Source: Apostichopus japonicus (Eukaryota; Echinodermata; Holothuroidea; Aspidochirotida; Stichopodidae). Taken from it: 64,000 nucleotides of DNA. The notes under the pieces were generated by a model. It was given only the letters and a program-made list of their open reading frames with translations. It was not told the DNA's origin and did no database searches. Each line of letters starts with the position of its first letter. Position 1 is the first letter of the stretch. Shown here one piece after another: positions 10,956 to 22,223 of this stretch. The DNA is taken from positions 9,131,501 to 9,195,500 of the forward strand of contig NC_092576.1 in NCBI RefSeq assembly GCF_037975245.1, in the 5' to 3' direction. The position numbers were made by a program, and so were the translations under genes.

Positions 10956-11267
10956 CATAGACTTTCACTGGGACTACAATGAACTCATTTGCACCAGCGG
11001 GATGAGGATCGAATAAAACTGTGTAATTAAATTTGTTAGACAATTTTACTCCATTGATGATCAAAGAACCATTTGGATACATGTCATAGTCTCCACTCTC
11101 ATACCCTCTTCCATATATCTGTGAACCCTCCATGTAAATGAATGGGGAAGTATTTGTTACATCGCCATCACCATTAATCCAGCCAATAATGTCAAAGTTT
11201 TCAAAATGACAAGGTACTAAACCTTGCTTTCCAACCTCCAAATAAATATTTTCCTGACAAGAACCAC
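10956..11267 (-). CDS. Immunoglobulin V-like domain exon, copy 1
   Basis: A 312-bp phase-1 exon with the same splice signals and length as the exon at 9367-9678. It encodes the same domain with clear substitutions: VPCHFENFD here against VSCHFENCD in the other copy. It also lacks the second canonical Ig cysteine (FNYTVLFD). It is the most 5' exon of this minus-strand gene that I can recognise; earlier exons are not evident upstream. Confidence 0.85.
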
Positions 11268-11737
11268 CTGGAAGAGAAATGAAGACAAGAAACCAAATGA
11301 ATAAATAAATACTAAGAGTTCCAAATAACTACTACCAGCTCTGGAAAAACATGATTTAGTTACATACACTGCATAAATATTAATGATATTTATAATGATC
11401 CCTAGATCCAAAACAATGATATTAATGGTGGAAACTAATCATGTCTATTTCTCTGACTTGTCATGGGTTGGACGACTTAGCAATATCCTCATCCTTCCTT
11501 TAAATAAACACATGTCAAAACTTATTACAGTAGAGTACATGTGAACTACTTCCTGCCCAGTGATCTTTCATTTACGATTATAGAACAATAGTTATAAACT
11601 TGGATCTTAAAACTACAACACACCCAACCCAACAGAGCACTTTAGGCGTACTGCCATAGCAAATAACTGAGAAATGTGGATCTACAGTATTAGGGATAAA
11701 TACGAAACATGGAAAGGTCAATAATCAATAGCTTTTT
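11268..11737. other. Flank upstream of the Ig exons
   Basis: AT-rich, probably intron of the Ig gene. No exon or named repeat recognised beyond the end of the duplicated block near 11300. Confidence 0.4.
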
Positions 11738-12029
11738 GCAGTAAGTGCCATGAATATCAGTTCAAGGGTCTCATGACTCATGTAGTATTTAGGGTTATAA
11801 AATGTTGTGTTCAAAACTCCAGCTCAGGTGAAAATAAATCCAACAGTTTTGTTTTATCTTGTTTTTGAAAATAAATCCATTTGCAGTACAGTACAGTAAG
11901 TGCCATAAATATCAGTTTGAGGGTCTCATGTTGTATTTAGGGTCATAAAATGTTGCGTTCAATACTCCAACTCAGGTGAAAATAAATCCATAACAGTTTT
12001 GTTTTATTTTTATTTTGAAAATAAATCCA
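11738..12029. repeat. Two-copy tandem repeat, about 150 bp unit
   Basis: CAGTAAGTGCCAT.AATATCAG through GAAAATAAATCCA occurs twice in a row, with first units near 11738 and 11893. The copies differ by small indels and substitutions. Non-coding. Confidence 0.8.
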
Positions 12030-12405
12030 ATAATATCAGAAACAGATCTACAATTTTCTACAGTAAAATTACAATATATATAATTGTAGAATGTAGATTA
12101 CAGTAGAGCATTCTTTAACCAACTATGTATACAGTAGACCTGTGTTAATACCTTATATACAGTATGCTGTACACATACAGTAGTGATGTTATAAATAACA
12201 GCCCCCATGTTAGTACTTCCCAGCACATTTAGCCTAACTTAATTTTCTATTGTTAATCCAATGACTTAAACGTTGTAAATTGCACAAATCTATAGTTCAA
12301 TAATGAGATTGAAATGAAACATAAATACAGACCTATGTCCAAAGGGACAACTTTAACACATATAACAAACAAATATATTAGATGTGACATTTGTACAGTA
12401 TGTAA
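12030..12405. other. Intergenic or intronic, no gene
   Basis: AT-rich with repeated TACAGTA words. Nothing recognised. Confidence 0.4.
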
Positions 12406-12936
12406 ACCAGAATGAACACTCGGGAAGGGCCGTTTCCGGCCATCTGAGGGGTTTGTAAAACCAAAATTGTTCTTGTACGCTCCGCGCCAACCGACGGTGG
12501 CGCTCCGCTCAGATAGTTGTGCATACAATTTTGCAAATCCTGGCTACGCCCCTTACTTTTAATGAATTTCTGTGGATCAAACTCAAAGCTATTTCGAATG
12601 GAATAAAATTGGTTAAGATATTAACAAGAAATATACTCTAATTCGGAAGATTCCTACATTAGCAACTAGCATGATTTCACCTCATTTTGTCTCAAAAGAA
12701 AACTTGTTTTTTGTTTCCCAATTGCACATTGGATATTGCAGTGCTAGTATGCATATTTTCCTTGAAGGGGGGGGGGGGCGGGACGTTGATGGAGTGATGT
12801 GTATACACAAATAAGTTAATACAATAAGAGTTATCAAGGGTACTAAATATAAGGCTGCATCAGTCCAATCGAATTTCTGCAAAGTGCCCTTTGATGTCGG
12901 TGCCCCCCCAGATTAAAAGTGCTTCCGCCGCCCTTG
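12406..12936 (+). mobile_element. hAT-like MITE family B, 5'-truncated copy
   Basis: Matches family B at 21888-23874 on both sides of the insertion of element A, and ends with the same TIR (TTCCGCCGCCCTTG, 12923-12936). The left end is missing. At the position where the 21888 copy carries element A between two AGATA copies, this copy has a single AGATA (TTAAGATATTAAC). It therefore represents the unoccupied site. It contains the shared hairpin module at about 12413-12520 and a G-run near 12768. Confidence 0.85.
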
Positions 12937-13520
12937 AAGGCCTTATAGTACTTTTTTAGGTGTGGCATATTCTCTACATGCCAAACCTCATTGCAGAAGA
13001 AAACTCCTTAAATATCTATAGACCCAAATAGTGGCCATGCAATATGTACAATAATGGGAATATTCCATTTCAAACACCGATATAGAGTTGTAATTCAATT
13101 TTAAGGCACTTCAGCTAGAATTACCAATCCTGCAGCCCATATATTTGTGTGTTTTTTTTCTTTTTCTTTTTGTTTGTTTTTTTTTGGGGGGGGGGGGCCA
13201 AAAAACATGATATCTCATGAATTTTCTTATCTCTTTGAAGGTGTTCATCTTTGCATAGATAATCCAGACAACAGACTATGTCTATTGTCTAGATTCTATT
13301 GGAAAACTATCAACGTTGATGTAACAAGTTTTTTTCAACCAGGGAGTTGTGGAACTCCCTGGTTCAACAGGATGTCAAAGCGTCATTGTCCTGTAGACCT
13401 ACGAACAAGTCTCCATAGCATTCCTGTAACTGGATTATGGAAACAGGATGTCCGCAGTATGCAGTGAAGGTTTAGTATAGTTAATGTCACTCTTTCTGGA
13501 CAAATTCAACATTTACAAGC
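12937..13520. other. No gene recognised
   Basis: Contains T-rich and G-rich homopolymer runs near 13150-13197. The open frame at 13147-13467 spans these and has no domain. Confidence 0.4.
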
Positions 13521-13755
13521 TTAAAGGTAGTCTGTATTGGCCCTAAATTTTGGCCACTTTAATTGCTAGAAGTTTTCAAAAAGTACTTTCCTGGGGGTAA
13601 TAACCCTTTTAATTGTGCTCAGACATTCTAAATGATGACACGAGATGATTGAATGTCCCAGTGAGGTAAATTTCCTCCAGGGAAATAAACATACTTAAAG
13701 AATTTTGTCCATATTGAAAATTTGGCATATTTAGGGCCTATACAGCACACCTTAT
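13521..13755 (-). mobile_element. TTAA-type MITE family F, copy 1
   Basis: About 230 bp with imperfect terminal inverted repeats (AGGTAGTCTGTATTGGCCC against GGGCCTATACAGCACACCT). It is the reverse-orientation homologue of the element at 46413-46653. TTAA precedes it; TTAT follows, probably a mutated TTAA. TTAA duplication and size suit a piggyBac-like non-autonomous element (inference). Confidence 0.75.
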
Positions 13756-14084
13756 AGCCACACTCTGGCCTAACTGCTGAGCAACCATCAATATAGGCAT
13801 ATAATTGTAAGTTGCAAAAAGTGGCGTATCATTTTTCTGGTTTAGTGGTTGAAGAGATTGTAAATATATGGTACAGTATGGTTTAAGTTACATTTTCATG
13901 TTTGCAAGGTAAAAATAATTGGCCTAAATCCACCAACACCCTGTTTCGATCAGATATCCCACTGTTTTTTATCTAGATCTGTGTACAGAATGAAGCAATG
14001 GAATAGAACAACAGTCAAGGCAAAGCCTGCAACTTGTAAATGTTTTTGAAATTAGCACCTAAATGCTGTCTTCTTTCTTAACAG
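13756..14084. other. Probable intron upstream of the integrase exon
   Basis: AT-rich with a pyrimidine tract (TCTTCTTTCTTAACAG) at its right end. No upstream exon of the integrase-like gene recognised. Confidence 0.4.
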
Positions 14085-14242
14085 GTTGGTGTTGATCTTA
14101 TTGGTCCTCTACCAGTGACAGCTGCCAAGCGACTGTACATCATAACACTGTCTGACTTCTATTCAAAGTGGCCTGAGACTAAGGCAGTGCCTGACAAGAC
14201 TGCAGCATCAACTTCTTATTGCATTACTGATGTGATGATGAG
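14085..14242 (+). CDS. Isolated integrase-core exon of a gypsy-derived gene
   Basis: A 158-bp exon between acceptor TTCTTTCTTAACAG and donor GTAAGC, entering in phase 0 and leaving in phase 2. It encodes about 52 residues: VGVDLIGPLPV, then YIITLSDFYSKWPETKAVPDK, then a helix ending in TDVMMR. This is the first half of a retroviral-type integrase core with the first catalytic aspartate (VDLIGPL). Active gypsy elements have no introns in this region. A spliced version suggests a host gene derived from a gypsy integrase, as known for the GIN and CGIN families. I found no neighbouring exons with the second D or the E, so the gene could also be a fragment. Confidence 0.65.
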
Positions 14243-17200
14243 GTAAGCATGTCTTAAAAAGTGAATAATTTTCTGTAGTTAGTTCCAATATGAATGGCAT
14301 CATATCTGTTATTTGTACCATGCAAATAACTTGTAGTGCATGGCAGAATGCTGTGTTTGAGCAAAATTATTTCCAAATAGGTATTAAGCATACAGAAAGG
14401 TCACGAAGGTAGGTGAGAACTGAGAAAGTGTACTGTAAATCTTTGCAGGTTAAGTCCCCATTAACAAGTTTATATGTACATAGTTTTTGTTCCTATATTT
14501 ACTTGCAAAGGTTCCACCATATAGCCTGACAATTGTCTTCATTTGATTTACATCCCCAAAAAGTGATTTTGGCTGGACATGTTTCACTGCAGCAGACACT
14601 GTTTATTTGTTCAAACAAATGATGAGTAATAATTAAGACCACATTCCACAGCTAGACACCACCTATTGTGTGTTGTTTTTCAAAATGGTGTTGGACAGTT
14701 TGATACTGTAACCACAGGGAACTTTTCTGTTTAGAAAGTGTGAACTTATTACTACTTGGCTGTTTTGACAGGAATTTCGACAAGATAAGAGAGATAATGT
14801 ATCAACTGAGTTTTGGTACCATTTCTCTGTTAGGTCCGTTGTGGAAAATTGCTAAATGTGTTTGTGTGTGTGGTGGGTGATATTTCCTGAAACCTGGGAG
14901 AGGGACCCCTTTTTCTTTCTTTGAAGGCGTGTTTCTTGGTTCTGGAAATTGTGTTCAAGATAAGTTCTCATAGTAAAACATATAACCGACCATATTCTTC
15001 TTCCTGTTGTAACTTTTGCTGTTATGGATTTCTGTGTAAGTCTTAACGAAAAACCTGTTGGATACATGAGAATCAGCTATTTTATTTGTAATTTACAATC
15101 AAGATTAAACTTTTGACGGTATCAAGTTGCACATTAAAGCATTATATAGGTAATCCTACTGTTTGTGGAAAGGAGTTCAAGGGGGGAATTCTAATAGGGA
15201 AACTTCTGCATGGTTTTATAGAGGTCTTTACCAAACTCTAAAGAGGAAGTTTCAAGTACATATTGTTTGAAGAAGAGTGACAGTAGTATATCATTCTAAT
15301 CAAGCAATACCTTCCTGCTTGAAGGATGCTCTAGAAAGCATGGATTATCTTTATTTGCATCAGAGCTACAAAGGGAGAGTCATCATTCCAGTTAAATTTC
15401 CCCATGCAGGGGGTAGGAAGTGAGGGTGGGCACACAACATCAGAGGGACATTTTCTCATTCCACAACCACCACTCGATATGCTATAAAACGATACACACC
15501 GGCCATATCACTTAAATATATATGATGTGTTGGTATGTTATCAATACTATTTAAATGTTAAACGTGCTATAAAAAGATATGGGATGCCATTTTAAAAATA
15601 GCATGTACAGACAGTGCCCCCCCCCCCTGCTCTTACCTCCCTGATCCCATGTATAATCATTGTTCACTCTTTGCCCAGTCTGATATAGATTCAGAATATT
15701 GCGTTTGTGCATGACTATCATCCAATTTCATGTTTTGATTTTTACTATATTAACTTTCTTTGAACAAACTTTTCTCTACAAGAATGACATATTTAAAGTG
15801 TGAGAAACATGATGAGACAAAAAATCTAGCATATTGCATACTGCTCTGTCCTATTTGCTTTATTCTTTCCCTTATTTGGCTTTGTTTTGTTTCCTGTATG
15901 TTTGCAGCTCTTTTGAAGAGGATAGCGTTCTAATATATCTTTTCTAATTTGAACCACTTTTGTCCAATAAGAAACATTCATAATAAGAAACAACGAACCT
16001 TTATCACTGGAATTGCCTGGAATGCCATTTGTCTATAAAAATGAAAATTTGCTTCACGCATGGCCATCACAACGGGGCTTAGGGGGCAGAGGGTGGGAGA
16101 ATGGCCCTCCACCTTGTTGAGAGGGAGAAAACCTTGACTCGACGATTGAGTGACAAAAATAAGGAAGGGTAAAAAAGTAAACAATAAAGTAGTAATGAAA
16201 GTCAATAAATAGGTGCCAAGCCCATACGGAGAGGGTTGGGGCAGTATTGACATTTCAAGGTCAGAGAAATATCCAGCTACTTCATGGTTGTTATTAGCAA
16301 ACAAAAATATTTTGGAACTCATCACAGATAGGTCACAGACTTAAGAACACCCCTCCCCAGGACACACATTCGATAACTTACCATCCCAACTCCCCCCCCC
16401 CCCCGTATCCTTGCACTCAAAATTATGTGTATGGGCCTGAGTTTTGTATACAACGTTGCCGATTTCGTTTAGGATGTAACTTGAAAACACCCTCGGTTCC
16501 CGTCCTATAATGAGCTTTACGCACGGATGAAATTTCATATTGGCTAGGCAACTCTCGTAGACCCATGAAGTACAGTTACCATACTTGCCAAATCTTACCC
16601 ACTGTGTGTTAGGGAAATACGGCAACAATGAAGTTTGGACTCCTTTAAGTTCGTAATATTTTACCTCTGCAATTTGTCATTTTTTGTTGTAGCTTTTGCA
16701 TTCCCTATCCCGTACCCGCCCTCCGTTGGGGGGGGGGGGAAGTTAAGTTTATACTATCTCTCCCTCTGTAAAGATGACTAGGAACGCAATGTAGTTGCCG
16801 AATACAACATGCAACATATACGGAGGATGAAATAGCAGCAATCACAACAAAAACATGATTAACATCTTCTACAGATGGAAGACTTCCTTTTTTTTCCCCG
16901 TTCTATTTTTTGTTTTGCAGCAACGCACAACGTCTCATTTATTTCCTGTAACATTTAACTCTGATGTATGCTTCTGCTCTAATTATTGATATAATGAACT
17001 CAATTGCCTTTTGAATGTCGAAATGCTTAAATTTTATGCGGGACAAAATATGCTATGAAGTATTTGCGGACATTCCGTACCAGGACATTTCGTCCGGCGG
17101 GACTATATTTGCTGTGAGGTGGGGACACAATTTTCAGCAGATAATGTCCGACCGGACTAAATATGCTGGTACAGATTGTCCCCGTGGACACTTTGTACAG

Positions 17201-17997
17201 GGGGACACTCTGTACTGTCACACCGGCCATAGCATCACAACTTTTATAAGACTATAAAAATTGTATAAGGTTATGTTTTATTTATAAGATGTATAAGGTT
17301 ATAAGAAGTATGTTTAGCTTTCTTTTGAACCTGTGATGTTTGACATCAAATGTACAAAGAATTAAAATAAAATAACAAAATGGAGAGGAACTGAGATGGC
17401 TATGAGGGGAGGAGGAGGCCACCCATCACTTTCAAATAAAAACTTGTAATCTTCTGTTACATTATTTTTTCCAAGTCATAAATCCATGAAATCTTCATGT
17501 CAGAAAAATTGAGATGGAAAAACGTGGGTTGTTTTGATGCTTGGAAGTGGACACAGTTTTGATGGTAGACACCACTACAGTCTACAGTAACATACAGTAG
17601 GTTGATAGGCCTAGCTCTCAAGGCGGGCGTCAAGAATATGGTCGAGTTGTTCGCCTCTTCTAATTTGGCCGTTGTCATTGACGTCAAACTATATGACCAA
17701 AAAGTCCAACAGAGACTGATCCAAGATGAAGGATACCACATAAAAAACAAGTTCTTAGGTATTCTATGACATTACTAAACCTTGCAACGTCGTTCTTTCG
17801 ACAAACAGGCAATGAGCGCTAAAGGCAACACTAGCAGGAAAAAGTGTAACCTGCAGAGACTATTCGTGGCAAAGTAGCTTAAATGCAAGATATATATTTG
17901 TTGTACCATGATTGATATTGATAATTGTAGAGACAGAGCAAAGATTTGAAATTAGGAATCAAAATTTAAACTTCCAGTATTGAGATACTGCATCATT
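14243..17997. other. Long non-coding stretch, several low-complexity runs
   Basis: No confident exon. Homopolymer C or G runs occur near 15620, 16395 and 16728. A block at about 17032-17225 is rich in GGACA/TGTCC words in both orientations and resembles a transposon remnant, but I could not define its ends. Open frames at 15978-16325, 16341-16628 and 17457-17750 (all -) lack domains. Confidence 0.4.
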
Positions 17998-19344
17998 CAG
18001 GGGCGTATCCAGGGGGGGGCGCAACAGGCGCGCGCGCCCCCTATTGGCCGTCACAAAAAAAAAAAAAAAAAAGTTTAGCAAAAAAAAAAAAAAAAATTGA
18101 TGACGACCTTTATGTGAGATGTCGGTGATCGCTCAACCCCCCCCCCCCTCCCGTATGCTTTATTTTTTGTTTGCCAAAAAAAGGTTCTGGCGAAGTTCGG
18201 CGGCATAATAGTTTTAGAAACATAGATGGTAATTGTGTTTGTATTATCACTATAAACACTAAACATGACATGCCAGCCATACTAAATTGTGCATTTTGTG
18301 TCCATATTTACTGGAAATGTTGCTTATTATTAAGGTCGAAAAATGGGTCACATATGGCCATGGGCGGCGATCCTGGGTGGAGGGGGGATATATCCCCCCA
18401 TGAAAATGGGTGGAGGGGATGTAATGCACCATACCCCCCCCCCACCAAATGGCAGGGATAAGAATATTTTCATGCCTACATTAATGCATCTTCGTTAATG
18501 TACGGCTCTTTTTTAGCTTCATTTCTCGCCTACCATAAACGCAGTGCGATCTTTTCAAATAAAGCGTCTTTATAAAGCAAAATAGTTGACTGTAGGCTTC
18601 ATTGGCCCTATAACAACAAAATGTATTATTGCGCCCACGGTATTGATATAGTACATATATGCACCCTCATAGTATTCATATAGGCCCTATAGTAAGCCTA
18701 CACACGTACATGTTCCCTCGAACAGCTGAGAATCTCATGTAACCAGGGTAATGCTTAATACACGTTTCACCTGGATGCCCTAGCAATCGGTACCTAGGAA
18801 TGTAACTATGTGTAATTGTGTATTGCATGTGTATAGGCCTATAATAGCCTGCATGAGGCCATTTTCTTCATCGAATAATATAAAAGAGCTCTCGAACATT
18901 CTAACGTTGCGCCTGAAACAAGATTGACAGGGGCAATTTTCCCAAAATAACACCCGAAATTAAAAAAAAAAGTATTTTGGATCCTGATTATGAGATATTT
19001 CGGACATGACATCCCTATTTTAAAGTTGGGTATATGCCGCTTGGAAACCTCGGGAAGTGCCGTTTCCGGCCATCTAGAGGGTATGTTAATCCCAAAATTT
19101 TCTTGTACGCTTCGCGCCAACTCATGGTGGCGCTACGCTTAGATAGTCAACAAGGTCATATCCTCCCCCCCCCCCACTCGGAAGTACGGACTGCCGCCCA
19201 TGCATATGACACCATTTTGCATTTCAGCCCTTCTTTGAAAGCAAAAATTGTACACCCCCTCCCCTTAGACCCATCCCCCAGGACGGCGATCATTCATGCC
19301 TGGCGCCCCCCCCCCCCTATTGGAAAATCCTGGATACGCCCCTG
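17998..19344 (+). mobile_element. TIR element A, copy 1 (TSD TCATT)
   Basis: Perfect 16-bp terminal inverted repeats, CAGGGGCGTATCCAGG and CCTGGATACGCCCCTG, flanked by TCATT on both sides (17993-17997 and 19345-19349). No transposase. A second element, D, is embedded at 18359-19202. The same composite occurs inverted at 22224-23547, so the A-plus-D structure moved as one unit after D had inserted. Superfamily uncertain: a 5-bp duplication is compatible with some hAT-related lineages. Confidence 0.9.
18359..19202 (+). mobile_element. hAT-like MITE D, copy 1 (inside A)
   Basis: Ends CATGGGCGGCGATCC and GGACTGCCGCCCATG, with 8-bp flanks CATATGGC and CATATGAC (one mismatch). The interior matches the copies at 22361-23183 and 27635-28419, including the two-hairpin module near 19043-19150. 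Non-autonomous. Confidence 0.88.
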
Positions 19345-19351
19345 TCATTGA

Positions 19352-19605
19352 TGCTCTTGTTATTATTATTATTGTTGTTGTTTTTACTATAATTACTTTC
19401 ATCCTCATCATTCTTATTGTTATTATTATTATTATTGTTGTTGTTGTTACTATGATTACTATTATTATTATTGTCATTATCATCATTCTTATTATTATTG
19501 TTGTTGTTACTATTATTATCGTCATCATCATCGTTATCATGATTATTTATTATTATTATTAGAAAATCATCGTCGTCGTTGTCATCATTATTACTATTAT
19601 TAAGT
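19352..19605. repeat. Trinucleotide-rich microsatellite (ATT/GTT/ATC)
   Basis: About 250 bp of interleaved ATT, GTT and ATC triplets, immediately right of element A copy 1. The hydrophobic open frames across it are an artefact of the repeat. Confidence 0.9.
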
Positions 19606-19820
19606 CTTCGGAGGGGGTGGAGTGGTATAGGCAGCTGGGATTGTAATGACTTTTACAGTACATTTCAATCAAGTTTATTTCAAGCTCCTTATCACATCTT
19701 TTCTCTTAACCTATATAGTCATATTTTGTGTACCTCGTGTATTTTTACATTTATACTATATTTTTGGTTTGAAAGAAAAAGAATAAAATATATATATATG
19801 TTATATCCAGAAACAGGCCT

Positions 19821-20745
19821 CTTTTTGATTCCTTGCCAAAGGCTGAAGAAATCAATGCGATGGTGATTGTGTGGGTTAGTGTGGGTGTGCGTGTGTGTGT
19901 ATGTGACACTTTCTAACACGATATCTCAATAATTGAAGCTTGTATTTAACTCATACTCTACATGTGGGTAACCCATATTAGGAAAAAGACTACTACTGTT
20001 TTTGGTGGAGGTCAAAGGTCATTTGAGGTCACCAGAGGTCAAACTAAAAACCTCTTAAACTGCTTGTAAACACAATATCTTATAGGTGGGGTAACTTGGA
20101 AGGATTTCATACTTAGTATGTAGATGGCCCATATTGTGTAGAAGATCCCTATTATATTGGACACAGGTCAACAATCATTTGGGGTCAGCAGAGGTGAAAG
20201 TCTGAAAAACTTGTTAAAAAAACTTGTAAAAAAAACTTGAAAATCCGTTAATGTACAAACAAAGCACGTAGATTGCCTTTGGTGAGAACAAAATCGCTGT
20301 GGAATTTCATGCGTGTCAAATTTCCTTTGAGGTCAAGAGAAGTAGTTTTCAGAAATCTACGGTACCCAACATCGACCATACTGTCATCACATACATGTTT
20401 CTGCCCTACGATGATTATGCGCAAGCATATATCATTTCGTCGTCCGGATCAGGCATCCGTACAAAAGTGTCGCACGAAACCGGTATAGGAGCTGCATTTC
20501 GCGTAAGTTGCTGAGTTCCTGTAGGTTCTCTCTGGCCAGTATCTTTGTAGTAAGCAATAAGATTTTGACATGTACTTGGTATGTCGATGATCAATATCAA
20601 TTAAAGAACCATATTGTTTTGGTGAAGGTCAATACAGCCCAAACTGTGAATAACCTACAAAAATGATATATCCAATCTCTCAAGTTGAAATCAAAGCCCT
20701 AACAAAATTTCTCCTATGGGCAAGGAATCACTAAATCTTTGACTT
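19821..20745 (-). mobile_element. Repeat family E, copy 2
   Basis: Reverse-orientation homologue of 9741-10820: left end TTTTTGATTCCTTGCC, right end GGCAAGGAATCACTAAATC, with a GT-rich tract near 19877-19900 matching the CA tract of copy 1. It contains several GGTCAAAGGTCA-type words (19990-20045). No transposase. Confidence 0.65.
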
Positions 20746-20987
20746 TCTGGTTTCTTATTTGCTCATTACTAGGCTGCTCATTGCCCTTTTGTAAATCATG
20801 TACTCATCCTTTAAGAAAAGTGAATAATAAAGAAAAATACCCCAGCAGCACGGCTAATAAATGAGCAGTGATGTAAGATGTTTGAATAGCTAACTACCGG
20901 ACCAAAGTTCAGCATGGCTGATTCGAAATATACCAATAACAGATGAGAACAATTTGCGGAAGGAAGGAGTGCTTCTATACCTTCACA
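20746..20987. other. Short spacer before element C
   Basis: No gene recognised. Its last 8 bases (CCTTCACA, 20980-20987) are the target duplication of element C. Confidence 0.6.
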
Positions 20988-21632
20988 CAGTGGCGTAGCT
21001 ACGGGGGGGGGGGGGGGGCCTGGGGGGCCGGGCCCCCCATGAAATAGGCTGCCCCCCACTGGCCCCCCCCCCCCCACTGGGAATGGGGTAAAAAAAATTG
21101 TAAAAAAAAAAAAAACTCGTCAGTGGGATTCACTTTTTTTTTTTGTTCAATAATTTGGGAAATAGAGTTACACAATTTTCTCGTCTGCATCTGGCAGAAT
21201 AAGAATAATACAATATCTGTAGTAATCATGAGAATGGTCATACAGCATGGCATGGCAATGGTCGATGCGACGGTTGCGACCATACATCGAACCTTGTGCA
21301 TGTGCTGCGCGATATCGATATCTACCAATACATGTTATCGGTCATGGATTGGCACAAAAACCCAGATTCTGATGACAGCTGCCTCAAGAAACCCAATAAA
21401 TGGCCTAATTAGCACTGAGCCACCAATGTGGACCATTACCGAAACATCGATGCGTGTTAGTCTTCCATCCCCTTCCTCTAATGCTATTTAAGTCCACATG
21501 TGGGCATTTCCTGCAAACCTACCGGTAGCCCACAGGGGTTTGAGTTGGGAAAAGGCCTTGACACCTTGAAACAACAAATGATGCCAACCACAGGCGTACG
21601 AGGCGGGGGGTGCAGGGGGGCAGACTGCCCCC

Positions 21633-21698
<66 letters not shown>

Positions 21699-21700
21699 TA
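21633..21700. repeat. TA microsatellite
   Basis: Almost pure TA repeats inside element C, next to a G/C-rich segment that resembles another transposon end (CAGGCGTACGAGG at about 21593). Confidence 0.95.
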
Positions 21701-22223
21701 AATATGCAGTAGCTTGCCCGAATATTTTTCAAATTTTTGCCCGACAATTCCATGATTTTCTTTATTTAGCATCATGATGCCCGAATATTTCCGTGTAACA
21801 CCACTGTAAGCGCAGTTCATCTGGGCTACCACGCTTTTTGCACGATCATTTTTTTTTTCTTCTAACTAGTCAATTGTATACCTGGACCAAGGGCGGCGGA
21901 ACCGGGGGGAAAAAGGGGGCACGTGCCCCTCCCCCACTTTTCCTCAGGTTAGAAATGTGCCTTTTTTCTACATAAAAATTGAGGTGCCTCAAGTTAGCAA
22001 GAGGCCAGGGAACCAGAGTGAACACTCGGGAAGGGCCGTTTTCGGCCATCTGAGGGGTTTGTAAAACCAAAAATTTTCTAAAAGTACGCTCCGCGCCAAC
22101 CGATGGTGGCGCTCCGCTGAGATAGCCGTGCACTTTGCAAATCCTGGCTAAGCCCGTGACTTTTAACGAATTTCTGTGAGCCAAACTCAAAGCATTTTCG
22201 AATGGAAAAAATTTGTTAAGATA

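Larger units (their letters stand above)
9248..11300. repeat. Tandem duplication carrying an Ig V-like exon
   Basis: The blocks 9248-9715 and about 10838-11295 match along the exon and into both flanking introns, including CATGCAACCTTCCTAC-like sequence downstream and GGAAGAGAAATGAAGAC upstream. Between them lies an element of a dispersed repeat family (9741-10820). The two exon copies differ at many codons, so the duplication is not very recent. Confidence 0.8.

Noticed and set aside
12253-12528. Minus-strand 91-codon frame
   Set aside because: It overlaps the shared transposon module in the truncated B copy. No domain and not kept in the other B copy.
19265-19562. Two hydrophobic Ile/Val-rich open frames on opposite strands
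   Set aside because: They are translations of an ATT/GTT/ATC triplet microsatellite, not membrane proteins.
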